Source: Gigaspora margarita
Lineage: Eukaryota; Glomeromycota; Glomeromycetes; Diversisporales; Gigasporaceae
Assembly (NCBI GenBank): GCA_009809945.1
Contig: WTPW01000297.1
Span: 353,590-417,589, forward strand
DNA: 64,000 nucleotides
Direction of reading: 5' to 3'
The position numbers and the translations under genes were made by a program. A model generated the notes under the pieces. The model did not search any database and was not told where the DNA came from. It was given only the letters and a program-made list of their open reading frames with translations. Positions 46,688 through 58,813 of this stretch are shown one piece after another (positions within the stretch are counted from its first letter, which is position 1; each line of letters begins with the position of its first letter).

Positions 46688-47009
46688 TTTGTTACCGGTG
46701 GTGACAGTCACCAGTGTGTGATCGACCAATTAGATCAAAGGATCATGTGTAACATGAAAAATGCAAAAACTTTGATTTTTTTGAAAAATCGCTTCTAACT
46801 TAAAATTTTGTTTATGAATGTACTTTTTTTTATGCGAAAAAAAATTCCTTGCAAAATTTTACTATATACTAAGCTTTACCCAACCCTAACTATAGCTCTA
46901 ACCCGACCCTAATGATAGTAAGTTTTGACACTTTGTTTTGTTTTGATCATAACTTTACACAATCTAATTGGTCGATCATGTTCCGGTGACAGTCACTGCC
47001 AGTGACAAA
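46688..47009. mobile_element. Inverted-repeat miniature element, shared-core type, 322 bp
   Basis: TTTGTTACCGGTGGTGACAG is mirrored by CTGTCACTGCCAGTGACAAA (diverged). Interior: AAAAATTCCTTGCAAAATTT, TACTATATACTAAGC, CCCAACCCTAACTATAGC. Subterminal ATCGACCAATTAGAT is inverted at the right. Confidence 0.6.
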
Positions 47010-47464
47010 CACATTTTTTCTTAATTTCAAAATATAAATAAATATATAGTAACCTTTTTATAATTAGTATTTAAGTATTAGGTTAATAATATGCTTTTTT
47101 TAGTTTTTGTTTTTTGAATAATATTAAATAAAGAGAATTACTACACTTAACTGAGGAAATTTTTCTTTCTGGTTACACAAATTAGATCATGATCTACATA
47201 TAAGTTTCTTTGTTTTTGTTTACATTGTTTTTTAGTTTTTTTTTACTATTTTTTTTGCAACTGTTTTCCTTTCTTCAGTGTTTTCACTTTGGTGCTTCAT
47301 GCAACTTCTTGAAGTCTTCATATACTAGAACTGTAGCTTGGTATTGCTATATATTGAAGCTGTCTATTACTTGGTGTAATTCTGTTTGTTATTGCTTGTA
47401 TGTTAGTGCCATCATATTGGTGCTTTTATTCATATATTAGTGGTGTGCTACTAGTGCTTTCCTT

Positions 47465-48365
47465 CGTATGCTAGCCTTTATACTTTATAATTGTAAGTGT
47501 TACCATTAGTTTTATGTTGCTATTTTGGTATCACTGCTAATGTCATTTATGGAGCATTACTTTTTGTTTTTTTTTGTCTTTTTGTTCACTATGTTTTTTA
47601 CTGACTGCTTATTTGTTCACCACTGGGTTAATGTATTTGTTAGTGTTAGCTTGGTATTGTCATATATTGGAGCTATTACTTGGTATCATTGCATATTAGT
47701 GATTGTGATTCCATTCATGTGAAGGTATCATTACTTTTATATTGGTACCATTGTACTAATAGTTTTATTCTATATGACAGTATCATGCTACTAGTATTTT
47801 CATTAGTATGCTAGTGCCTTTGTAAGTGTTAGTGTTGCCATCAGTTTCATGTTCCATTTTGGTATCACTGCTGATGTTGTTCATAGGAAGTACTTTTTTT
47901 TTGTTTGTGTTTTTTCGTTCACCTTGTTCTTTACTAACTGCTTGTTGTTCGCTACTAGGTTAATATATTTGTTAGTGCTATAGCTTTGTTTCAACTTATA
48001 TTGGCACATTGCTTAAAAATTTAGTTGCTGTATATGAAGGTGTCATTGCTTGTATGTTGGTGTCATTGTACTCATTGTACTGATAGCTTATTCATATGAT
48101 AGTGTTATGCTACTAATATTTTTGTTAGTATGCTAGTGCCTTCATAAGTGTTGGTGATACCATTAATTTCACATTTCATTTTGGCATCACTGCTAATATT
48201 GTTTATAGGAAATACTTTTTTTTGTTTGTATTTTTTTATTAATCTTGTTCTTTACTAACTGCTTGTTGTTTAGTACTAGATTAATGTATTTGTTAGTGCT
48301 GTAGCTTTGTTTCATCTTATATTGGCATGTTGCTTGGAAATTTAGTTGCTGCTAATTTATTGTTA
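47465..48365. repeat. Three tandem copies of an about 330-bp unit
   Basis: Each unit has ATGCTAGTGCCTTTATAAGT, TTTGGTATCACTGCTAATG, TTCTTTACTAACTGCTTG and TAATGTATTTGTTAGTGCT, at offsets near 47470, 47810 and 48130. Open frames here are incidental. Confidence 0.7.
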
Positions 48366-48384
48366 GGTTGGTATCATTTGGTTT

Positions 48385-48660
48385 AGGGTTGTGAGTTAAA
48401 GGTAGAGTAAAAATAAATTAGAATGCGAGTTGGAATTTAGTAGGATAAATACAAACATGAGTTATAGGTTAGAAGTTGTGGGTTAAAGATTAGAGTAAGG
48501 ATAAATTAGGATATGAGATAGAATTTAGAGTAGGGTAAATACAGATACAAGTTATAGGTTAGTGTAAGGTTTATGGTTGTGGGTTAAAGATTAGAGTAAG
48601 GATAAATTAGGATGCAAAGTGTAATTTAGAGTAAGGGTAAATGTGGACTAGGATAAGGTT
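48385..48660. repeat. Tandem repeat, three units of about 100 bp
   Basis: GGGTTAAAGATTAGAGTAAG, GATAAATTAGGATATGAG and TACAAGTTATAGGTTAG recur at about 48385, 48480 and 48585. Confidence 0.7.
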
Positions 48661-48835
48661 TTGAACAGAGTTAATTGTATATTATATATGTTACGAAACA
48701 TAATATGAAACAATAATTAATAATATAATAAAATTTAAATTTTATATAAAATTGAACTTGCAATATTATTGGTCGATATGCAGATAATATAACAGAAAAT
48801 TTTCTCTGGTTAAGATTAGCAATTCTTTTAAATAA

Positions 48836-49033
48836 ACCCATAATTGGTTCAAATAAACTCAGGCTTGGTTCAAATAAGCCTGCTCTTGGTTCAATAAACC
48901 CTCTTTTGGTTCAAATAATCTTATTTTTGGTTTAAATAAATCTATTTTTGGTTCAAATAAATATTTGGATCAAATAAACCTGATTATAGTTCAAATAAAC
49001 CTGATCTGGTTTAAAATAAACCTAACTTGGGTT
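48836..49033. repeat. About 21-bp tandem repeat, about nine units
   Basis: TTGGTTCAAATAAACCTGA-like units follow each other with point changes. The same word is not seen elsewhere in the window. Confidence 0.75.
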
Positions 49034-49519
49034 CAAAAATAATAAGTAACCAAAATAGTGTTTGTGGAATGTTATACAATATTAGTAGCATGCAACCAAA
49101 ATATTTTTGACATATTTATATTACACAAATCATATAGCCCAATCATATAGCAGTATAAAATAGGTAATACAATTTTATACAATTATTTATATTGTTAGTT
49201 TAAATATTATCTTGCAGCTAAATGTTACACTTAAATTTTTTTATAATATAGTATAGATATTATATAAAAAGCATTAGTTTATAATGACCCATAGTGATCT
49301 ATAATAAACTAATCAAAATTGGTCACATGCATTCATATTTTTTTTATATAAATAACTTCAAAAAAAAATTAAAAAAGAGGTTCTCTTACAATTTTGTACT
49401 AATTTTTAACTCTAATTCTAACCAATCTAACTTTAAATAAAATTAAAATTAATTATTGGTACATTAAAGAGCACAAAATGTTTATAGGTACTGTTTAGAA
49501 ATACAAATTACAAAATAAA

Positions 49520-50640
49520 CCTGATTCCAACTATTGTGCTTTATCCCAATTATCATGCAATATTTCAACTATTATGCTATGTTCCACTTATACTAACTAT
49601 CTTGCTACATTCCAAACTATAATGCTACATCTATTATGCTACATATATTCTGCTCTTGTGCTATATTCATTCTAATATTGTGCTATGTTCTGTACTAAAA
49701 ATTGTACTATGTTCATAGTACAGTGCACAATACTTAAAGACTGCACAAACTTTAAAGACCAATAACTTTTGTCTAAAAAAAATATTAAAAAAAAAGGAGC
49801 TACTATTTTATAGCTAAATTAATTTACTACAACTAGCAGCTTTGTTTTCTAACAAATTTTATTAATTTTTTAAAATATAGCTTTAAAAATATAGTATTTT
49901 TATATGATAACATATAAAAAAAAAAATCAAAAATGGGACACATTAGAACAAATAACCTATCAAATTGCTTTGAATTTATATAAAAATTTTTAAAAAAATT
50001 TAACAATCAAATATAGGAAATTTGGCCAATCAAATTTAAGCAACTTTAACAATATTAAAAATTGGCTTTTTAAATAAATTTAACTTTAAAATTTTAAATG
50101 TTAAAAAAGGATCAAATGTAGTCTTTAAGTGTCACATACTGTACTTATAAAAAAAAAGATAAAGAATATTATCATATACTAATTATATATTAATTATTAT
50201 GCTCTGTCTGTACTAACTATTGTACTATATTTTGTACTAACAATCATACTATATTTGTTTTAATAGAAAAAGAACTATTAGTACTATATAAAAAAAACTA
50301 TTGTATATACCACATATTTATACTATCTGTTCTAACTATTATACTACAATTGCTATATTTATTCTAAGTTTTAAAGAAAAAAATTGTTAGTATATAATAA
50401 TAATAAAAAAAGAATACTACTAACTAATGTGCTCTATTTATTTTAACTATTATACTATGTTCTGAATTAACAATTGTACTATGTTTATTCTGCTTTGTCT
50501 GTTCTAACTATTACACTGCAATTATCTATGTTTGAACTAAGTTTTAAAGAAAAATATTAGTACTGTATATATATAATAATAATAATAATAAATGCTACTA
50601 ACTATTGTGCTTTGTTTATTCTAACTATTATACTAGGTTC
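49520..50640. repeat. Degenerate short repeats (CTAACTATTATGCTAT)
   Basis: Two clusters (49530-49720 and 50180-50640) of TTCTAACTATTATACTATGT-like words separated by plain AT-rich DNA. Low-complexity; no gene. Confidence 0.6.
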
Positions 50641-50899
50641 AATAAGGGTACATCAGATATGATAAAAACTCTTCCTGTAGATCCCAATTACCAAAAAACA
50701 GAAAAGAAAAAAAAACCCTTCCTGCGACAATATTTTCAAATTTTATTAAGTAAAGTGACATTTAGCCCTTAAGTAAACTTGTTAAGAACCCAAATATTGA
50801 TTTAAAAAAGGTGCAATATTTGGAATAATTGGCCAGAAAACCCATTAAGAAGCAAAAAACTAAGAAATTAACAAAAAAACAGTTTCATTACCATATGGC

Positions 50900-53800
50900 A
50901 ATAATGGTCCTATAGACCAAAAAAAAATATAGCACAAAAGCTAAGCCCACTCCTACTTTACTAAAAATACCCAAAGTTCTAATAACAAACCTCTCCTAAA
51001 CCAACCCAACTACCAACAAACATGGTAGCAAGCAGCTATTCTTTCTCATTTAGCTTACTATTTCAATCCCATAAATAGCTCTAGCCCAAGAAAACTCTAC
51101 CCAGTGAAAGCCTGCTAACTCTGAAGCAGAATATACCAAAGAATTTGTCAACATCATTGTGAACAACTAGTCAAAACTCACCTTTAACATTATTTTCTCT
51201 ATTCCACTCTGTCTAAATATACAAACAAATATTTGTTCTATACCAATATTACCAAATTAGAAAAAGTTACTAAATTGATCAACTTTATACCTCCATGATT
51301 GTGCAAGCACAACAAAACTAACCAGTTAGTTCTATTTGAACTTATGTGCAAGAAGATGGTACTATTAACATTAATAAAAAGAAACCCAAAATAACTTGTA
51401 GTTGTAATCTTGTGATACAAACATAGCCCTACAAGCAGACAATGAAACTGTATACAAAGTGCAAAGCTAATATACCTCCTTTCTTATCCTATACAGCTCC
51501 TTTACAGATAAAGAAACTAATAATGAATCTATTGGTAGTATTAAAGAAATCATACAACAGCCTGTTATACAAATTACATTAGTAGACACAGATCCACAAG
51601 TAGCTATATCTGCAAGTACACCTGCATACCCATCTACACCTACTAAACAAATCACTCAACCTATCATTTCTAGCTCCACCCATACTCTAGCTCAGTTACC
51701 TGTGCCACTAGCTACCAAAATGAGCAAAAAATGATCCTAAATCGTTTTACTCCAAGCAGTAAGGCATTCAAATAGCATCAAATATTATTTTACAAAATAG
51801 CAAAAGACTATATATTCAAGTTGCACAAGAGGACATAAAAGATACCTAAAACAGCTTCTTCTTCAGAGCACATATAATGGGCCTTCACAGTACTAGAAAA
51901 GGAAAGGACCAGACACACCTGTGATTTTCAAACCTGGTCATATGATTCAATTGCTAAGGTACTCTCAAATATGGAAGGGATTTATAAATTTACTAGCCAT
52001 ATACTCTTAGCTACACCAACTCATTTTCCCATACCTGAGGCTATTCAGCTCAAGTTTGTTCATCATGATACTAGATTTTTTATAACTTTTATCCAGAATC
52101 CAAGAACTAAACAAGCACACCAAATGGAATACATAAAACTATTTGACAATACACTCCAAGCCTACAAAACAGAGAACAACCTCATGCTAACCAACTGACA
52201 AACACGCAAAACAATATACTTGATGCTTAAAAAGATGCTCATAAGCCATTTTCTTACAAACAACAACTTCGCTAAACACTTGTCCAAGGCAATCTATGAG
52301 CTTATCCAGTATGCAAAAGGCTTCTTGCAAATCAAAAATAAGTTAGAAGAGACTCACAAACAAATAAAAAAAGAGATTACCAAGACCCTAGAAGAAAGGC
52401 TATTACCACTTCCACCACACCCTGTGGAAATTTCTGAGGAGATACTGGACATCCTCCTTTTCTCACTTTTTATCAAATAATGATCATACACCAAAGAAGT
52501 AGTAAATGCCCTACAGAAGATTTTTAAATTCAAAGAACTCCTAGGCACATACTTTGTAAAACTTCCTCCACTTTCAGAACACTATAAAGACCTCAAAGCT
52601 GATCTACTAGAATACTTCCTGATTAGACACAGATCTGCCCAATTCCATGTCAGCTCCTACAAAAAAATGTTAGCAGACTACTATGAAATCAAAGACAGAA
52701 TCCCTAGTGTATATTATGACTTGCTATCTGAAAAATAGTTCCTCTCTACAATCTACCAAGAGCTTAATTATAGAGTAAGAAGCTTCTTCCCGTATAATCT
52801 AGCAACAACAATAACTCCTCTAGCTAATATAATCACAGAGATGAGAGAATTCTACAAATTCAAACTCCTGCCAAATGACTACTTTAGCATCAAACTTCCT
52901 CTTCCATCAGATATAAGCAAAATCAAAACCAAAACCAAGTTCATATTCCCAATTAAGAATGACCAAGAGGCAAAAAAATTTCTTAAACAAATAGCACTAT
53001 ATTACAAGATCAAGCTCCCTCTACCCCAACATATCATGCAGGCCAATACTACTAACAAGCCTGCCCTCCCATCATTTGATCAAGTGTTAGAGGAGATCAC
53101 AGTTCCCTTTCTAATTCAAATATCAAACAACTAGTAGAAACAGTTAAAGAATTACACAAACATTACTACTTTATATAGCTTCCAGATCAGTGGATTCAAA
53201 TTCCAACAAACTTTTCAGAAGAAGTAATAGCTAACTTACTTCAAACAATGCTCCAACTACTTCTACTACCCAATAACCTACTAGAGTTAAAGACCTTCCT
53301 TAATAATTATAACATAGAACTAACACTCCCAATTACTGCACAGCAAGACATAACACCAACTATGAAAACACTCTGCTAGTACTTTAAGATAGAAAGCATC
53401 CCAGACTTCATATTGGAATTACCCCCACTACCTACCCCAACATAGAGCATATTTGTTACAATTATATAATCATGCCACTTTTTATCTAGCACAACACAAT
53501 TATTTACAAGTATTCCACAAACACTCAAAGAACCCAATAATACCAACTCTGATTCCCCAATGAATGAGGAAATCTACAATACCAACCCTATCTCTCTAAT
53601 AGATAAGAAACCAAACAACATCAACCCTAACCCTCTGCTGGCAATATTATCAATAGACACAAGTTAATAACATGAACATTATACCTGACTCCCACAATAT
53701 GAAAACACTATTCCCCCTAGCCTCTCAGCTAGCAACTTCATTTATAATATTAGCAAATGCTAAACTTGATACCCATAATCAACTTAACCTACCTTTTCTA

Positions 53801-55611
53801 TCTATATGCACTCACAATTTCTGAGGCTTCAACCATAATCTCAAGAAACAAGTCTGGAAACAATACTGTCTTGAGCACAAAATTCATATTACTAGATTAA
53901 CTGAACCCAAATTATCTTCATCCAACAAATATCAACATCCAAACCATTCAGGACTGCCTACTACACATACTTCTGGTCCTGCCTGAAAGAGTTCAAGGCT
54001 GGAACTGCAATCATAATTAGTAATCATCTTACCTCCACATACACAATATTGTAACCCATCTAGGGTATGCAATTGATATCAATTTACTTTTCAAAAATGA
54101 CTTTAAATTCCATATTATTTTCATGTATCTACCAAGTGACAACTCCTCAGCATGACTCGAAACTCAAAACATAATCATCAAATGGATACAACAGGCTACA
54201 CCACTCAATTTACTCTCTATAGTTATGAGAACTTTAATGCTACCACAGACAATATTTACTCAACTCTAATTCTTGTCTTACAACAATATGTACAATCTAG
54301 CTACTCATATACAAAAGCAGAATTACATATGGTGAAGCTCAAGATATAGTAGCCAAATTGACTATATATGGGCTTATCACCCTCTATTAGCATATTTCAC
54401 TTATTACGAGACTAATGACCCTCATACATGTACCCAAAGTAACCATAAGATTCTAATATTCTAGTAGTTTTTCTTATATGCCTAGCATAGCAAAACCAGA
54501 TACAAAACATGAACCTATAGAAGAGTCTTTGACTACAAAGCTATGAACAATAACCTATTGGAGAACTTTATGAACCAAGTTAGTTCAAACCTCAAGTCTT
54601 ACAATATACCTATAACTACTGATAATTATGAATCACTTGAAACCATATAGTACAAATTCAAATTAGTATTAACAACACTGCTTTGCAACACATCCCCAAC
54701 AAAAAGTACACTGTGCACAACTTCTAGCATACATTTTTCTCAACAGTCACACATCTGCATTTAAGTCTCAAAAACTGGGTGAGATTATCAAAAAAAACTA
54801 AACAGTTACTCAATCAGAACACACTCATCCCTGATCTTCTTAATACAAGTATTAATTTATTAAACCAAATCTGCCAACTCCAAATACCTCTACTACTACA
54901 TACTCATCAACACCTACATAGTTGGATTAGTAAAGCCAGGACCCCAAAATATATAAAGAGGGGTAGGGTTTTAGTTTGCTTATTTTTGGCCTTTTTTGTG
55001 CAGATCATTTTCTTTTATAGTAATTAATTTGCTTATTTTTGCCTTTTTTCTTGCAGATATTTTTATTTTTAGTAATTTTTGTAAAACCTTACTCTTTTGT
55101 AGATATTTCAGGGTCCTGTAGAGCCAATGAATAGAAAAACCTATAACATGCTTACAACATTGAAAACATCAAACAATTTAGACAAAAGATTACAGATTCA
55201 ATTCAAAAGTAATGCTCTAAACTTAGCACTCAACCCACCTCTATAATCAATAGCATTCTGGATCGCTACAAAAACCCAGTTAGATTTGATAATATCAAAA
55301 CAGAGCAAGATGTAATCTCTGATCCATTTTCTATCAAAGCACATATACATCAACACTTTGACAATTGGACAGCCCTTAGAAAGATCAACCAAAGTTTATT
55401 CAACTCTAAGTAGCTATCAGAGTATAGTCCTAAATACTATATTAACTCTAATTAGTACACTACAGTTCTATCAGACTTCAGTCAAAAGAAAATACTTTTT
55501 ACACTTAGCCAACTGCTCAACAACAAAGCATGCAGACCCTCAGGAATCAGCTATAAAATGCTAAAACATACCAGGCCAGACTGCATATAAGCTATTACAT
55601 CACTCTTTAAC
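50900..55611 (+). mobile_element. LINE retrotransposon, 5' part: ORF1-like region, endonuclease, start of reverse transcriptase
   Basis: The plus strand becomes C-rich and G-poor and reads as long protein-like blocks broken by about 15-20 stops and several frame changes. 51490-53460 is ORF1-like (for example ESIGSIKEIIQQPVIQIT, LATPTHFPIPEAIQLKFV, three PLP-rich ELLGTYFVKLPPLS-type repeats). 53800-54350 is an AP-endonuclease-like domain: ICTHNF-GF start, HKIHITRLTEPKL, GTAIIISNHL, FKFHIIFMYLPSDNSS, KWIQQA. 55480-55610 begins the polymerase (LNNKACRPSGISYKMLKH, ITSLFN). The element resumes at 62456. Dead copy; its 5' end is uncertain. Confidence 0.75.
54938..55117 (+). mobile_element. hAT-like miniature element in the LINE, 180 bp
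   Basis: AGGACCCCAAAATATATAAA is mirrored by GTAGATATTTCAGGGTCCT. Flanks GTAAAGCC (54930-54937) and GTAGAGCC (55118-55125) differ at one base, an 8-bp duplication. An opposite-orientation copy with about 90% identity by eye is at 62625-62804. Confidence 0.8.
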
Positions 55612-55799
55612 ACATCAGTAAATTATATAAATGTAATCTTACGTAAGGTATTATGGCCCAAAAACTTGTGCATAAATTACGAATCAACATGAAATATTTT
55701 GTAATTTTCAATTATAGTATATTACAAAATATATATATATAACAATTATGAAATATTATATTGCAATAATTTGAAATAAATCACAAAATTGTGCTTTTA

Positions 55800-56040
55800 A
55801 ATACTCTCTAATGAGACTATTGATAAAAATAGTAATCAGTAATAATCAGTAATATCACCAAAATTTGTATGGGAATTACTATTGGTTTTTATTGGTTATT
55901 GGATAGTAATCGATTAAATTCCTCCTGACAAGGACTATTGATTAAGTTAGTAATCGATAATAATTAGTAATAATCAATAGTATTCAGATTAATAATCATG
56001 AATAATAATTCTATTCAATACTATTATACGTATGCTTATT
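55800..56040. repeat. AGTAATCAGTAATAAT-rich low-complexity block
   Basis: AGTAATCGATAATAATTAGT and similar words recur in both orientations around 55825-55985, possibly a small eroded inverted-repeat element. Confidence 0.4.
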
Positions 56041-56239
56041 TTTAAATATTTTACAGGTTTTTGCATATTTTCGCAAGGTTTTGCAATTTAATATAAAATT
56101 TTATATTTTTTTTTATTTATTATTATTTTTTTTAAATCTTTGGTAGTTCTGCTAGTACAATTTTATTAGAAAATTTAATTGCATAGTAATTACAGATAGT
56201 AACATGCCATATGTATACTTTTGATATCTAATTTAAGTA

Positions 56240-56770
56240 GTCCGCCCTAAGGTTCCACATATCTGCAATGCAACCATAAAAATTGCCTATTTAAACTCTC
56301 TGATTATCCACCTGTATCACTGCCTTCTAATATTTAATGTCTGACGTTCCTAGTATAATACTTATTTCAATGAGTTCCCAGGTATGACCTGCCACACTAT
56401 GACAAATGTTCCCAGTTGACATAGTCATACCAATATGATACATATCCCATATAGTGTCATATGGTGCTTTTTAGCAACTGATGCTACGGCTTTATCTATA
56501 TACTTGCAGTTCAGATCTCTGTAACTGCTAATGTCATCTACTATAGCCCTCATAAGGTTCATTATCCAACCTGATGCCCACTTCTTCTGGTAGCACTGTT
56601 GAAGCCATCTATCTATCTACCTCCTTACTCAGGACTTGCCAATGAGTTTCTGTTTTTCAGGTGTCCTGAATTGACGGTATAATAGTATATACCAATTTTC
56701 ACTCATGAGCTCCCATTCATGATAGTGTAACCAAGATTACAGGTATTCTTTGCCAACTAATTTGAGCTAC
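56240..56770 (-). pseudogene. Coding relic, unknown protein (possible transposon gene)
   Basis: Read on the minus strand from about 56770 downward: SWLHYHEWELMSENWYILLY, RQFRTPEKQKLIGKS, IDRWLQQCYQKKWASGW, IMNLMRAIVDDISSYRDLN and KYIDKAVASVAKKHHMTLYG. After a frame change it continues MYHIGMTMSTGNICHS, AGHTWELIEISIILGTSDI. The W, H and K-rich helical pattern looks like a real protein; the few stops and one frame change mark decay. I cannot name the family. It lies within the 6.8-kb insertion and could be part of its own gene. Confidence 0.45.
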
Positions 56771-56814
56771 AGTTACCATAACACAGGTCTATTTTTTAAA
56801 GTATCTCTAGTGGG

Positions 56815-56876
56815 ATTCAAACCTTCAATCTGCTACTTGGAGGTGACAACATGGCTACTTCTCTAAGTTGCCATAC
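56815..56876 (-). repeat. tRNA-like relic (A-box and B-box words)
   Basis: The minus strand reads TTAGAGAAGTAGCC near the 5' side and GGTTTGAATCC near the 3' side, with ACCTCCAAGTAG between, like a degraded tRNA-Gly(TCC) or SINE head. Stems do not pair well, so not a working tRNA. Confidence 0.3.
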
Positions 56877-57399
56877 CTATTTTATTTATTATTATTATAT
56901 ATTATATTTAAATCAAATATATTTTATTTATTATATATTATTATACATTCTTTACAGCAAAAAAAATAAAACTAAAAAAACTGAAACCAAAAAAAAAATG
57001 AAAATAAAAAAATAGTAATATTTTAAACTACTTTTGTACTTCATTGTATAATAATAGCTTTAAATACTTATTTTCTCACCTCGCAGTTAGCTATTATTTC
57101 TTTTCTTTGTTTTAACCATTATATTTACTTATATTCGCTACTTTCTAAAAATAGTAAAAAAAAACAATAACAAAAAAAATAAAAATGAAAAAATAATACC
57201 AGTATGATTACATGAAATGTGGAGGGATGGTTCCATTCAACTTTTTGGTGTGCTATATTTTTTCCTGATTTAGAAGCGTTATGGTTATCTCCTTTTTTTC
57301 CATTTATGGTATATTTCAAGATTATGAGAAGCTAGGTGATTTTTATTCACGTATAGTTTAATACTAGTACCGCTATGCTAATTTTTACAAAATCCTTTT

Positions 57400-57610
57400 T
57401 TGGTAGGAGTAATGATTTTCATTTATTCATTTTTGGAAGGAATTAAGATTTTTTGTATAACCCTACATGTAGATCATACTTTATGATGAGCAGTACGATC
57501 ACATGGAATATGGGGGAATCAACTTTTTTTGGTTACTGATTTTCATTTATTCGTTTTTGGAAGGAGTTAAGATTTTGCATATAACCCACATGTAGATTTA
57601 TGATGCGCAA
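57400..57610. repeat. Two-copy direct repeat of about 125 bp
   Basis: GATTTTCATTTATTCATTTT, GGAAGGAATTAAGATTTT and CCTACATGTAGAT recur about 125 bp later with changes. The ATCACATGGAATATGGGGG word between also resembles 57210. Confidence 0.55.
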
Positions 57611-58316
57611 CTATTGATTATATATGATACAAAACTGACGTTATGATTTCAAATAGCAGGAACATATATTCGCAATATAATTTTAATATTAACACAGTAA
57701 AACGGCGCACTTAAGTTCGTAAAACTCAAATTTTTGAAGTTTGATCTAATTGCTAATCTTACTAACTTATTTAAGCGAAAAAATGCATTATAAAAAGTAA
57801 CTTTAAATATTACAACTATTATTGCGTTGTATATAGTCTCTTGTTGCTTAATATTCAGTGTTTTGATCTGGGCTATATTGAGCTGTGCTAAGCTGACACT
57901 ATCGTAGAAAAATCAGTGTTTATATTATATTATTCTTGTAATAGTAAAAAAAAATCAATTGTGCTTTGACGTTTACGATTTGATATATCCAAAAACCATA
58001 GTCAGACCGTGAGAAAATTTAATGATATAATGAATTCGTCATAATTCGTAATTGATCTATTATTACTATGAATTAATAATCAGTTGTCAACTATTTATAT
58101 TTTCAATCATTACACGCACTTTGTATCTTTGAATTGTAACAAGTAGACTTCCGTTCGTTATGCGCACATTTGTATCTTGGAAATTAATTGTAGCATAGAT
58201 AAATTAATAACATGCATTAGTGAGTCACATATTATGTCTCGCCAGAATGGTTACGTTTATAACATTATAAGAACTATAATAATTTCAAAGTGAACTATTT
58301 CAACCCCGCCCACATA

Positions 58317-58552
58317 TTGGCTGCCATCAATAGAAATAAGGCAGTCGATATTTTAAAAAAAATAAATACCTTTCAAATATTGAAGCTATCTTGGTGATTT
58401 AATATTCATAAGAAAGCTTAGATCGTGGCTTTCTTTGACTATTAAATCATCAAGATAGCTTCAATATTTAATGAAATATGAGCTGTTAAAGTGAAGGCAT
58501 TAAATTTTTTTTTTAAATGTTGATCTGCCTTATTTCTATTGACAGCAGCTCA
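58317..58552. mobile_element. Foldback miniature element, copy 2, 236 bp
   Basis: TTGGCTGCCATCAATAGAAA is mirrored by TTTCTATTGACAGCAGCTCA; inner arms GAAGCTATCTTGGTGATTTA. TA on the left side. Same family as 24763-25017. Confidence 0.7.
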
Positions 58553-58813
58553 GATTATGATTAATAGAATAATGAGCAAGTTTTGCATGAGAATTTTTAC
58601 AGCAATTATTGGTAGGTGCAGATGGGTTCCATGACCATTCAGGCAATGCGAGGGTCTCTTATTTGGTGATTAGGCACTGTTGCTGCAATGACAGTGCAAA
58701 AATGGTGTGAGGTTTAATTCAGTTCAATTTACAATTGTGTTTCAAAAGAATGTAAATTACTGGGATAAATATTAAGTTTATTTCAGTTCACTTTAACATT
58801 TGTAATTCAAAAA

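Noticed and set aside
47210-47722. Hydrophobic open frames suggesting a membrane protein
   Set aside because: T-rich sequence at and before the 330-bp tandem array; the frames are not conserved between repeat copies.
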